NCBI GenBank assembly: GCA_050874585.1
Contig: JBNMKZ010000035.1
Coordinates: forward strand, 1 to 24,929
DNA length: 24,929 nucleotides
From: UBA1067 sp050874585
GTDB taxonomy: Bacteria > Verrucomicrobiota > Kiritimatiellia > RFP12 > UBA1067
Direction of reading: 5' to 3'
Shown here: one piece after another, positions 7,058-14,779 of the stretch
Layout: each line of letters opens with the position of its first letter
Position numbering within the stretch: the first letter of the stretch is position 1
Notes under the pieces: generated by a model
The model's database searches: none
What the model was told of the DNA's origin: nothing
What the model saw: the letters and a program-made list of their open reading frames with translations, nothing else
Translations under genes and position numbers: made by a program

Positions 7058-8479
7058 ATGAGCGAAGAAAACATTTCGAATACCCTATGGGAACGGGCAA
7101 AGACCGTTTACCTTTTGACTCTTCAGACCCAAGAGGAACGCGAACAGGCTGAGCGGCACTTTTGCATGATTACTTCGGTCAGTCAGGATCTTGACGATAA
7201 TTCGATTAAAATCTACGCCAGCAACTCTTTTGCCGCTGATATGTTGCGAGACAAGTATCACGACCAACTTGTCAGCTCCCTTCATCTCGTTGGCGCATCA
7301 AAATCGGTCAACCTCGACTTTCTCGTGGATGAAACCGCCAGCAAGACAATCGTCATCCCGACCGTTCAACAGCCCAAAAGTCAAACACGAACGGATGAAA
7401 CTGACGCGAATACGAAACCGTTCGTCTCGACGATGCCACTAAACGAGGAATACACCTTCAAGGAATTTGTGACGGGGCCATCAAACAGTTGGGCCTACGC
7501 GGCAGCAAAGGGTGTGGCGGAACATCCTGGCAAAAGAGGATATAACCCGCTCTTCATCCACGGTGGCACAGGACTCGGCAAGACCCACCTCATGCAGTCA
7601 ATCGGCAACGAGATTCGCCGCAAGAATCCACGGATGTCCGTCTGCTACCTGACGGCTGAGGAGTTCCTGAACGAATATGTCACATCTCTGCAAAATGGTG
7701 AAATTCACTCATTTAGAGAGAAATATCGTAAAATAGATGTTCTTCTTGTGGATGATGTTCAGTTTTTCCAGAAGGGCAAGCAGTGTCAGGAGGAGTTCTT
7801 CAACACCTTCAATGCCCTGACCAGCAAGGAAAAGCAGATTGTCATGACGTCCGACGTCGCACCGAAGAACCTGCCGGCCATTGAGGAACGGCTAATTTCG
7901 CGCTTTGAGGGCGGAATGGTGCAGGAAATCGAAATGCCGAGCTACGAGACCCGACTGGCAATTCTCAAGAAGAAGTCTGAGTCAATCACTCCGCAGATTC
8001 CTGAAACGACCCTCAAGTTCATCGCACAGAACATCAAGAGCCATGTCCGTGCAATGGAAGGCGCCCTCGCGAAGGTCAACGTCATGATGCGGCTTGACAG
8101 GTCCATTCAGCTCAACGATGATGTTCTCTCACACCTGCTCAAGGACTTCATTGAGAAGGAAAAGAAGCAGAAAAAGGTCACAATTGAGGAAATACAGGAG
8201 GCCGTCGCCTCACACTACTCTGTGACGAAGGAACAGATTCTCTCGTCTGAGCGCACCGCGTCACTTGTGACCCCACGTCAACTCGCCATGTACATTGCAC
8301 GAAAGTTCTCCTCGAAGAACCTGGCCGACATTGCAAACAAGTTCGGGCGCACGCACGCGACAATTCTCCATGGTGTGAAGACAATCTCAAAGCGCCTGGA
8401 TGTCGAGCCTGAACTCAAGGACAATTTGGAGCATCTCCTCACGGAACTCGGCTACGATCTTGCCGACAAAGTCGATTGA
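7058..8479 (+). CDS. dnaA: Chromosomal replication initiator DnaA
   Basis: AAA+ initiator that binds DnaA boxes and opens oriC. Domain I spans about 1-95 and a short linker about 96-125. The AAA+ core has Walker A GGTGLGKT (169-176; usually GGVGLGKT), Walker B LLVDD (229-233) and a sensor-2 region VRAMEGAL (330-337). Domain IV carries RQLAMYIARK (407-416) and the DNA-binding signature FGRTHATILHGV (429-440). The usual signature is GGRDHTTV; here the Asp is Thr and the first Gly is Phe. The length of 473 is typical. Start ATG follows AGAGGAAA closely, with AAAGGTGA further up. It is followed by a 251-nt intergenic region and dnaN, the classical order. Confidence 0.97.
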   Translation: MSEENISNTLWERAKTVYLLTLQTQEEREQAERHFCMITSVSQDLDDNSIKIYASNSFAADMLRDKYHDQLVSSLHLVGASKSVNLDFLVDETASKTIVIPTVQQPKSQTRTDETDANTKPFVSTMPLNEEYTFKEFVTGPSNSWAYAAAKGVAEHPGKRGYNPLFIHGGTGLGKTHLMQSIGNEIRRKNPRMSVCYLTAEEFLNEYVTSLQNGEIHSFREKYRKIDVLLVDDVQFFQKGKQCQEEFFNTFNALTSKEKQIVMTSDVAPKNLPAIEERLISRFEGGMVQEIEMPSYETRLAILKKKSESITPQIPETTLKFIAQNIKSHVRAMEGALAKVNVMMRLDRSIQLNDDVLSHLLKDFIEKEKKQKKVTIEEIQEAVASHYSVTKEQILSSERTASLVTPRQLAMYIARKFSSKNLADIANKFGRTHATILHGVKTISKRLDVEPELKDNLEHLLTELGYDLADKVD

Positions 8480-8616
8480 TAATGCGTCGATAACTTCACC
8501 ACTTGTCGACATTCATCTTCAATCAAGCGAGAAATCAACAGCTGTCAAAATCTTATGCCTCGGTTCATCAACGTCGCAACAAAGAGAAAACCCAGTAAAA
8601 CATGGCTCTAACCGAG

Positions 8617-8690
8617 TTATGAACATTATCAACAAGTCTACTATTAGTAAATAGATATACTTTAAATTATACTCAGTATTTGGTACAATT
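8617..8690 (+). other. Probable oriC unwinding region (tandem DnaA boxes, DnaA-trio-like repeat, AT-rich DUE)
   Basis: In the dnaA-dnaN gap, TTATGAACA (8617-8625) and TTATCAACA (8626-8634) abut head to tail. A 3-nt spacer AGT follows, then CTA CTA TTA (8638-8646) and an AT-rich stretch to about 8690. This order (boxes, short spacer, DnaA-trios, AT-rich DNA) matches the basal unwinding element described for Bacillus subtilis, where the same CTACTATTA string occurs as I recall it. The weaker CGTCGATAA (8485-8493) and TTGTCGACA (8503-8511) lie upstream in the same gap. Confidence 0.75.
8681..8689 (+). promoter_or_regulatory. dnaN promoter (extended -10)
   Basis: TGG followed by TACAAT (8684-8689). 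No good -35 is visible 17-18 bp upstream. It overlaps the end of the AT-rich origin segment, so origin opening and dnaN transcription share DNA. The predicted leader is about 35 nt with AGGAG (8720-8724), 6 nt before the ATG. Confidence 0.55.
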
Positions 8691-8730
8691 CACAACCGAC
8701 AACTTGAAGAAGAATAGTTAGGAGCAACAA

Positions 8731-9825
8731 ATGAAATTCAGCATCGTAAGGTCGACTTTTATAGAAGGACTGAAGGCGGTTCAGAACATCGTCGGCGGGA
8801 AGGGGTGTACACCCGTTCTCCAGAACGTGATGATGGAGGCGAAGGACGGCAAGCTGAACCTGACGACGACCGATATCGACATTTCCATCCGCAGTTCTGT
8901 TCCCTGTGACGTGAAGGAGGAGGGCGAGTCGACGCTGCCGGTCAAGTTGCTGGCCAACTCGGTTCTCAAGGCTCCGGAAGGTGTTATTGAGGTCGAAATT
9001 GACGAGAACGACCGTGCGAAAATTTCCGCTGGCAGTTCGCTCTTCAAGCTTGCGGGCATTTCGGCGAAGGAATTTCCCCGGTTTTCGATTGACGGTGACT
9101 ACTGCGAATACAAGATGCCGCGCCAGACCCTGCACGAGATGTTGCGAAAGACCTCGTACGCGGCCGCACAGGACGACACGCGTCGCACGCTGAAGGGCGT
9201 TCTCATGAGCTTCAAGGACCAGAAGCTGACGGTCGTTGCGACAGATGGTCGCCGTTTGGCGCTTGTCGAGAATGAGGTTGAGTTCCCGCCGAGCGATGAG
9301 AAGGATATTATCCTTCCCTTAAAGACCGTCCAGGAGCTGATGCGTTCGCTGCCCGGCGAGGGTGAAGTGAAGATTCGCATCCAGGCCTCAAAGATTAGCT
9401 TCGAGTTGGAAGGGGTCGAGGTCTTCTCGAAACTCATCGACGATACCTATCCGAACTACAAGCAGGTGATTCCTGCCGAATGCGCCGAGAAGATTACCAT
9501 CGACCGCCAGTTGCTCCTGAATGCGCTTGACCGTGCGAGCGTAATGACGATTGATGAGGCGCACTCGACGAAGCTCATTTTCGAAGGCAACAAGTTGACC
9601 GTGACATCCGCCGCGAGTGATATCGGCGAGGCGAAGGATGAGGTGCCAATCAAGTATGCAGGCGAGCGTATCGAAATCATGTTCAATCCGTCCTACTTGA
9701 TGGATCCGCTGAAGGCGATTGACGACGACGAGGTCTTCATCAAGCTCAACAACGGTCATTCTCCTGCGGTCATCAACTGCTCGATTCCGTTTATCTACGT
9801 GCTGATGCCGCTGCGCATCAATTGA
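8731..9825 (+). CDS. dnaN: DNA polymerase III beta subunit (sliding clamp)
   Basis: Ring-shaped processivity clamp, 364 residues in three homologous domains. The N-terminal MKFSIVRSTFIEGLKAVQNIVGGKGCTPVL pattern, seen at 1-30, is the family start. ATDGRRLALVE (169-179) and the C-terminal YVLMPLRIN (canonical YVVMPMR) are diagnostic. AGGAG lies 6 nt before the start. It follows dnaA and the putative oriC, and the methyltransferase gene starts 37 nt after it. Confidence 0.97.
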   Translation: MKFSIVRSTFIEGLKAVQNIVGGKGCTPVLQNVMMEAKDGKLNLTTTDIDISIRSSVPCDVKEEGESTLPVKLLANSVLKAPEGVIEVEIDENDRAKISAGSSLFKLAGISAKEFPRFSIDGDYCEYKMPRQTLHEMLRKTSYAAAQDDTRRTLKGVLMSFKDQKLTVVATDGRRLALVENEVEFPPSDEKDIILPLKTVQELMRSLPGEGEVKIRIQASKISFELEGVEVFSKLIDDTYPNYKQVIPAECAEKITIDRQLLLNALDRASVMTIDEAHSTKLIFEGNKLTVTSAASDIGEAKDEVPIKYAGERIEIMFNPSYLMDPLKAIDDDEVFIKLNNGHSPAVINCSIPFIYVLMPLRIN

Positions 9826-9862
9826 TTTCTTGTCTTCTCATCGAAAGTAAAAGGGTAGGCTC

Positions 9863-11176
9863 ATGAAAATTTGGACGGATAAAAATTATCCTATCATCAT
9901 CTCGTGTGCGAAGGAACTGTCGCGCTGGACGGAGAAAGAGGTAGTTGCTCTCGGCTACAAGCCCATTGAGGTGACTGAAAACACGGTTGTTGTGCGCGGC
10001 GAAATGAGGGACGTTATGCGCCTCAACCTCTCGCTTCGCACGGCCCACCGCGTTCTCGTGCCGCTTCTGCGCACGGAGTGCCGAAACATCCGCGATCTTT
10101 ACCAGTCGGCCTTGTCGATTGACTGGGAGAATCTGCTGGAGGCGGACGGGTACTTCTCTGTCTCTTCAATCGTCCACAACTACACGATTCGCGACACGCG
10201 CCTTCCTTCGCTCTATACGAAGGACGCGATTGCGGACAGGATGCGCGAGAAGTGCCAACGGCGTCCCGATTCGGGCGGTGAGAACATTGGCGCGGCGGTT
10301 TTCGTCTACTGGGAGCGCGATGAGGTCATCATCTACCTCGACACATCCGGCGAACCGCTCTCCAAGCGCGGCTATCGAAAGATTCCAGGTTCCGCGCCCA
10401 TGCAGGAAACGCTGGCCGCCGCCTGCATCATGGCAATGGGCTGGGATCGCAAGAGTCCCTTCCTCTTTCCGATGTGCGGCAGTGGAACGCCCGCAATTGA
10501 GGCGGCGATGATGGCGATGAACCGTCAGCCGGGTTCGCTCAAGGGCCATTTCGCCTTCCAGTCCATCAAGGGCTATGGACAGATTATTCCCGGTGAGAAG
10601 GCCCCCATCGTGGCGCCGCGCCAGAAACTCGGTGCTTCGCCCGAGCAAATCTGGAAGGAGATGATTCTTGAGGCGACGAAAAACGAGAACACGGCGAATC
10701 TGCCGCGCTTGATTGCCACCGATATTTCCCCTGAAGCGGTTGAGAACGCCCACAGCAATGCCATTGCTGCAGGCGTTGCACCCTACATTGAGTTTAAGGC
10801 TTGCGATTTTGCCGACTCACCCATTCCGGATGGAACAGGCTTCGTCTTCTTCAACCCCGAATATGGCATCCGCCTCGGGACATTTGAGGAACTTGCGCCG
10901 GTCTACGAGCGAATCGGCACATTCATGAACGAGAAGTGCCGCGGTTGGATGGGTGGACTTATCACCGGCAATCCCGACCTTGCAAAACTCATCAAACTTG
11001 ACTACAAAACGCGCATTCCGTTCTTCAACGGACCGATTGACTGCCGACTTTTCATCTATCCGGGCTGTGAACTCAAGCCGCAGGAAGTGGAGGCCGTGCC
11101 ACCACCGGCGGTCGAGCCGAAGGACGAAAGTGCCGCGCAGGAAGTCAACCCTCAGCAACAGGATGTTGAACAATGA
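9863..11176 (+). CDS. THUMP-domain rRNA (guanine-N2) methyltransferase, RlmL-like
   Basis: Predicted SAM-dependent 23S rRNA m2G methyltransferase of the RlmL/YpsC type (437 aa). A THUMP-like RNA-binding region covers about 45-160. GYRKIPGSAPMQETLAAA (170-187) links to a Rossmann methyltransferase fold. SAM motif I is FPMCGSGT (202-209) and ATDISPEAVENAHSNA is at 285-300. The catalytic N-P-P-Y motif reads NPEYG (331-335), and the residue before PMCGSGT is Phe where Asp is common. The C-terminal 40 residues are Pro/Glu/Gln-rich and look disordered. It is probably co-transcribed with dnaN. The next gene overlaps its stop (ATGA). Confidence 0.82.
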   Translation: MKIWTDKNYPIIISCAKELSRWTEKEVVALGYKPIEVTENTVVVRGEMRDVMRLNLSLRTAHRVLVPLLRTECRNIRDLYQSALSIDWENLLEADGYFSVSSIVHNYTIRDTRLPSLYTKDAIADRMREKCQRRPDSGGENIGAAVFVYWERDEVIIYLDTSGEPLSKRGYRKIPGSAPMQETLAAACIMAMGWDRKSPFLFPMCGSGTPAIEAAMMAMNRQPGSLKGHFAFQSIKGYGQIIPGEKAPIVAPRQKLGASPEQIWKEMILEATKNENTANLPRLIATDISPEAVENAHSNAIAAGVAPYIEFKACDFADSPIPDGTGFVFFNPEYGIRLGTFEELAPVYERIGTFMNEKCRGWMGGLITGNPDLAKLIKLDYKTRIPFFNGPIDCRLFIYPGCELKPQEVEAVPPPAVEPKDESAAQEVNPQQQDVEQ

Positions 11177-11907
11177 ACTTTGAAGAATTCATGCGTCCGC
11201 GTGAGATTGACCCACGGACGATGCAGACGAAGCGCACCACGCCAAGGCCTGTTGAGCCGGAAGAACCAGAGGAACTCGATGTTCAGAAGGTTGTCGTCGA
11301 GGAACTTGCCGCTGACAAGGCGAAGCAGGACGAGGAAATCGCGGCACTTCGAGCGAAGGTTGAGCAAATGGAGACCGAGCGGAGCGCACAGGGCGCGGAA
11401 ATCGCCGCGCTGAAGGCCTCCATGGTTCTGAAGGACGCGGAAATAGCGAAAAGCTCGGACGAGCTTGCCCAGATGAGCGCGGCAAATTCGTCCCTTCATG
11501 TGGAACTTGCACAGGTTCGCGCCGAACTGGATGCGGAGAAGTCGAAGGAAATCGACCTTCAGGAGCGCAACCCGAATGCACTTGCACTTCTCGACCGCGA
11601 TGTTGATCTGCCTGATCGTTTCCCCGGTGAAACGCGTGACCAGGTACTGGAGGTCGTGAGAGAAGCCCGTGAAAAGGCGGAAGCCGAAGGGCGCATCCGC
11701 CGCGCACAGGTACTTGAGGGTGTCCTCGTCGCAAACGAGCCGAACGGCAATCTTGCGAAGAAACGAGCCGCGTTGGAGAAGTTCTTCTCCGACAATGGCA
11801 ACATCCTCTCTGGAACTGTCATTGCTGAACTCGAACGCTGCGGCATTTCCCACAAGAAGGGTGACCAGTACCTGCTGCCTTCCGAGATCCTGTTGAGAAC
11901 TTATTGA
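11173..11907 (+). CDS. Coiled-coil protein of unknown function
   Basis: I do not recognise this 244-residue protein. Residues 1-40 are charged and Pro-rich. About 40-135 is a heptad-rich coiled coil of Ala/Glu/Lys/Leu (for example EEIAALRAKVEQMETE). Residues 150-244 look globular and mixed alpha, ending near GDQYLLPSEILLRTY. There is no signal peptide or membrane segment. The ATG overlaps the methyltransferase stop (ATGA), so it is the last gene of the dnaN transcript and is followed by a clear terminator. A role near replication or ribosome modification is only suggested by position. Confidence 0.75.
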   Translation: MNFEEFMRPREIDPRTMQTKRTTPRPVEPEEPEELDVQKVVVEELAADKAKQDEEIAALRAKVEQMETERSAQGAEIAALKASMVLKDAEIAKSSDELAQMSAANSSLHVELAQVRAELDAEKSKEIDLQERNPNALALLDRDVDLPDRFPGETRDQVLEVVREAREKAEAEGRIRRAQVLEGVLVANEPNGNLAKKRAALEKFFSDNGNILSGTVIAELERCGISHKKGDQYLLPSEILLRTY

Positions 11908-11936
11908 TAATTCGTCTCGCCAAGCGAGATGAATAC

Positions 11937-11986
11937 GAACGGTTGAAGATGAAACTGAATGAATCTTCATCCGTTCTCTCTTTTTT
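11937..11986 (+). terminator. Rho-independent terminator of the dnaN operon
   Basis: GAACGG (11937-11942) pairs with CCGTTC (11971-11976). After one T-T mismatch, TGAAGA (11944-11949) pairs with TCTTCA (11964-11969). A T-rich tail TCTCTTTTTT follows. A smaller hairpin, TCTCGC-CAA-GCGAGA (11915-11929), lies just upstream. Confidence 0.85.
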
Positions 11987-12012
11987 AGTCAATCACAATC
12001 TGAGTTATGAAA

Positions 12013-12072
12013 TTATCAACAGATGTGTGAACATAATTTGATAAGTTGATAATTCTGTTGATTTGTTGATAA
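12013..12072. promoter_or_regulatory. Cluster of DnaA-box-like sequences
   Basis: TTATCAACA (12013-12021) and TGTTGATAA (12064-12072) are perfect copies in opposite orientation. Between them are ATTTGATAA (12036-12044), AGTTGATAA (12044-12052) and TGTTGATTT (12056-12064). The stretch around 12004-12021 closely resembles the tandem boxes in the dnaA-dnaN gap. The cluster sits just upstream of the promoter of the XRE/zinc-ribbon gene, so it may be a DnaA-titration or DnaA-regulated site. Confidence 0.6.
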
Positions 12073-12080
12073 CTCCCCCC

Positions 12081-12109
12081 TTGTTAGGCGGGAGAAAAAA
12101 GTCCATAAT
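12081..12109 (+). promoter_or_regulatory. Promoter of the XRE/zinc-ribbon gene
   Basis: TTGTTA (12081-12086), a 17-bp spacer and CATAAT (12104-12109). Only 8 nt (ATTCCCCG) lie between the -10 and the ATG, and none resemble a Shine-Dalgarno, which predicts a leaderless or near-leaderless mRNA. Confidence 0.6.
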
Positions 12110-12117
12110 ATTCCCCG

Positions 12118-12600
12118 ATGACGAATCTGAGTCCAGAGTTCTGCCTGAAAGTGAAGGAGGCGCGCCGTGCGGCACGCCTCTCGCAGAGCGTACTTGCCGC
12201 CGAAGTCGGCTGCAAGCAGTCCGCGCTCTCCATGTTTGAGCAGGGCGACGGCACGAAGTTGAACGACGATGTCATCGGGGCACTCGCCAAGAAGTTCGAC
12301 ATTCCACTCGATCTCGGCAAGAAGGAAGAGTCGGCGGCTCCTGTTGAGCACCGTCATTTCGCACACGACCACGAGAAGGGCTTCTGCCCGAATCCGCACT
12401 GCCCGTCCAACCACGCCTATGAGGTGGAGGGTCGTCGGCTTGTCCGTCCAGATCGCAACGAGGCCGATCCAGTCGGCGCGACGTACTGCGCGGTCTGCGG
12501 TGAGGTGCTTGAGAAGAGGTGCCCGAACTGCGGTGCGCCGCTCCACGAAGGTGCGGTTTGCTCGTACTGCGGTGAGCCTTATGTTGCCGTCGCCCAGTAA
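12118..12600 (+). CDS. XRE-type helix-turn-helix protein with double zinc ribbon
   Basis: A 160-residue predicted DNA-binding protein. Residues 9-62 form an XRE/Cro-like helix-turn-helix (LSQSVLAAEVGCKQSALSMFEQG). A His-rich linker (78-86) is followed by four Cys pairs: C90/C95, C124/C127, C135/C138 and C148/C151. CPNC and CSYC form a compact ribbon near the end. It is probably a metal-stabilised regulator; the target is unknown. It stands alone, with the dnaN terminator upstream, and overlaps a DnaA-box cluster at its promoter. The ATG lies 8 nt from the -10 box with no ribosome site. Confidence 0.8.
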   Translation: MTNLSPEFCLKVKEARRAARLSQSVLAAEVGCKQSALSMFEQGDGTKLNDDVIGALAKKFDIPLDLGKKEESAAPVEHRHFAHDHEKGFCPNPHCPSNHAYEVEGRRLVRPDRNEADPVGATYCAVCGEVLEKRCPNCGAPLHEGAVCSYCGEPYVAVAQ

Positions 12601-12671
12601 GGGATGTGCGGCATTCAGTCTTTCTTTTGTGTTGCTATTTTTCATTCCTTTGAATGGATTGGAAGGATCGT

Positions 12672-14012
12672 ATGGAGCAGAAAATCGACGTTGACCGCAC
12701 GTTCAGGCGTTTCCGCATTCAAGAAGTTGCGACGATGACAATCGTCTACGCAATCTTCTATGTCTGCCGCCTGGCGTTCTCGGCTGCGAAGAAGGACATG
12801 ATTGAGCTTGGCTCCTATACGGCCGAGGAAATCGGTTGGGTCGGTTCGTCTATGCTCATCGCCTACGCCATTGGCAAGTGCGTCAACGGTTTCATTGCCG
12901 ACAGGGCGAACATCACGCGTTTCATGGGCCTCGGACTCTTCGTTTCGGCCCTCATGAACTTTCTCGTAGGCTTTCACCTGCCTGCCCTCATCCTCATTGC
13001 CATCTGGTTTTTGAACGGTTGGACCCAGGGGATGGGTGCACCGGCCTGCGTGGTCGGTCTCTCGCGTTGGTTCACCAAGCGTGAGCGCGGCACTTTTTAC
13101 GGCATCTGGAGCTGCTCGAACAACATCGGCGAGGCCCTCGCCTATTTGCTGACGGCGGGTGTCATGGTCTGGGTCGCCAAGTCCTTCGGTGCGGACTACG
13201 GGTGGCGGAGCGGATTTTGGGGCGCGGGTCTGATTGGCTTCATCGGTGTGGCTATTTGCCTCATCTTCTTCAAGAATTCCCCGCAGGACGAAGGATTGCC
13301 GTCCGTGACAGAGTGGAAAGGCGAGGTTGAGGTTGCCGCGCAGGAGACGAAGGACGTCTCGAAGGGTCAGGTCATCGCGCTCACAAGCTGGGCCGTCTGG
13401 ATGATTGCGCTCTCGGGAGCGTTCTTTGCCATGAGTCGGTATGCAATCATCGACTGGGGCATCTTCTTCCTTCAGGTGAAGAAAGGGTATTCAGCGACGA
13501 CGGCGGCCATGATTATCGCCATCAACTCGATTGTCGGCGGGTTCGCGGGTGCGGCAAGCGGATGGATTTCGGACCGCTTCTTCAGGGGTGGACGCAACGG
13601 ACTCGCCCTGACATTCGGTCTGATGAATGTCGTGAGTCTGTGCCTGTTCATGCTTGTGCCGGGTCAGCACATGTGGGTTGATGTTCTTGCAATGTGCCTC
13701 TTCGGAACGGCCATGGGCATTCTGCTGTGCTTCCTCGGCGGATTGATGGCCGTTGATCTTGTGCCGCGCAATGCGGCTGGGGCGGCCATGGGGGTCGTGG
13801 CGTTTCTGTCCTACGGTGGCGCGGCGGCTCAGAGCCGTGTGAGCGCAATGTTCATCGAGACGGCGAAGGAAGGCGGCAAGTTGGCCAGTACCTTCAAGAC
13901 GATGACTCTCTTCGGATTCACGGTTGATACGATTGCCATTTTCTGGATTGGCATGGCGGTTCTGTCGGTTCTCTGTGCACTCAGCGTGTGGCGCGTGAAG
14001 CCGCGTGACTAA
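12672..14012 (+). CDS. MFS transporter, organophosphate:phosphate antiporter type (GlpT/UhpT/UhpC-like)
   Basis: A 12-helix inner-membrane permease of about 446 residues. The LNGWTQGMGAPACVVGLSRW pattern and the following FTKRERGTFYGIWSCSNNIGE stretch match the OPA family signature of GlpT, UhpT and the UhpC sensor. A central cytoplasmic loop separates the two six-helix halves (about residue 215). I chose the ATG at 12672 because GGAAGG lies 5 nt upstream of it; an in-frame ATG at 12654 has nothing behind it. The likely cargo is a sugar phosphate or glycerol-3-phosphate exchanged for phosphate. A sensor role like UhpC is possible but no two-component genes are nearby. Confidence 0.85.
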   Translation: MEQKIDVDRTFRRFRIQEVATMTIVYAIFYVCRLAFSAAKKDMIELGSYTAEEIGWVGSSMLIAYAIGKCVNGFIADRANITRFMGLGLFVSALMNFLVGFHLPALILIAIWFLNGWTQGMGAPACVVGLSRWFTKRERGTFYGIWSCSNNIGEALAYLLTAGVMVWVAKSFGADYGWRSGFWGAGLIGFIGVAICLIFFKNSPQDEGLPSVTEWKGEVEVAAQETKDVSKGQVIALTSWAVWMIALSGAFFAMSRYAIIDWGIFFLQVKKGYSATTAAMIIAINSIVGGFAGAASGWISDRFFRGGRNGLALTFGLMNVVSLCLFMLVPGQHMWVDVLAMCLFGTAMGILLCFLGGLMAVDLVPRNAAGAAMGVVAFLSYGGAAAQSRVSAMFIETAKEGGKLASTFKTMTLFGFTVDTIAIFWIGMAVLSVLCALSVWRVKPRD

Positions 14013-14017
14013 CGCCT

Positions 14018-14029
14018 GCGCGGCACTTT
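14018..14029 (+). repeat. GCGCGGCACTTT repeat element, copy 1
   Basis: This 12-mer recurs at 14613-14624 and 23435-23446, with one mismatch at 23678-23689. All copies are intergenic. Two of them are the 3' arm of a hairpin with an upstream GCCGCGC. They look like REP-type short palindromic units. Confidence 0.55.
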
Positions 14030-14082
14030 TGCTAACTTGGACTCTTCCGGCTTTCAACTGGAACTTGTTTGAGTCGTAGGTA

Positions 14083-14420
14083 GAACGCGGCGGTTTTGAA
14101 CCACGGAAAAGTCGCGGCGGCTTTCGGGGGGGCGGGGGCGGTGCATTGTTTTGCCATTGAACACACTGAAAGTCGCGCTGAGGACACAGAATGGGAGGCC
14201 GAGGTCTTCGGCCGACCACGAAAGATTGCGAAAACCTTTTGGGACACGAAAGGTGCGCGGCGTTTTCGTGTCCGCCGCGAGGCGGTGTTCGTGAGGTTTC
14301 GTGTTCGCCCGGAGGGCCATGTGCCCGTGAGTTTCGTTCGGTTCGTGCGTTTTGTGTTTCGATTTCATGTCGGTTTTTCCTTTCGTTTGTCGGTTTCGTG
14401 TCTTTGGTTCGTCGGGGCTT
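14083..14420. repeat. Degenerate 'gaaccac / gaacacactgaa' intergenic repeat block 1
   Basis: No credible gene lies in 14013-15310. A 24-bp unit at 14083-14106 (core GCGGTTTTGAACCACGG) recurs exactly at 14492-14515 and partly at 16881-16892. TGCCATTGAACACACTGAA (14152-14170) recurs with one change at 16978-16996. The rest (GGACACAGA, GGGACACGAAAGG, TTTCGTGTTCGCC) is the periodic 'acacgaa/ttcgtgt' language I associate with non-coding repeats of Planctomycetes and Verrucomicrobia. Translation gives low-complexity Arg/Pro/His text, so the open frames here are treated as spurious. Confidence 0.6.
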
Positions 14421-14515
14421 CGCATCGATACCCCCCATATATATAGGTGCACTTTAGTCCCACAAACTTTTTAAGTTGCCAAAATCGTTCGGAACGCGGC
14501 GGTTTTGAACCACGG

Positions 14516-14752
14516 CGAGGACAAGGGACGGGGACTGCGCCCCCGTCTCGGGCGCGGCGGTGCGCAGAAGGGTGGAGCAAAGCCCCGCCGCGCAGGCGTT
14601 CAGATGATGTGGGCGCGGCACTTTGAATGGCCTGCCGGACGGCGGGCCGGCAGAACCCTTGCCGCGTTCCAGCCTGTGGTCGGCTCTGTTCCCCGTCTCG
14701 GGAGCGGCGGCTTTCGGGGGTCCGGGGGCGCAGTCCCCGTCCCTTGTCCTCG
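14516..14752. repeat. 237-bp element bounded by 29-bp perfect inverted repeats
   Basis: The arms 14516-14544 and 14724-14752 are exact reverse complements (29 of 29). Arm 1 begins CGAGGACAAGGGACGGGG. Inside, CCCCGTCTCGGGCGCGGCGG (14541-14560) recurs at 14691-14710 with one change. The interior also holds a REP-like hairpin (GCCGCGC 14587-14593 with GCGCGGC 14613-14619) and CTGCCGG/CCGGCAG. There is no transposase frame. It immediately follows the 24-bp repeat at 14492-14515, so the element may have been inserted next to it, or grown from such repeats. Confidence 0.65.
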
Positions 14753-14779
14753 TGGGTTGGCCTTTCGGTCTGCCGCGCC

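Noticed and set aside
13491..14438. Long minus-strand open frame (315 codons) opposite the MFS gene and the repeat block
   Set aside because: It is antisense to a clear transporter gene for half its length, and low-complexity Arg/Pro/His text elsewhere; this is a GC-rich shadow frame.
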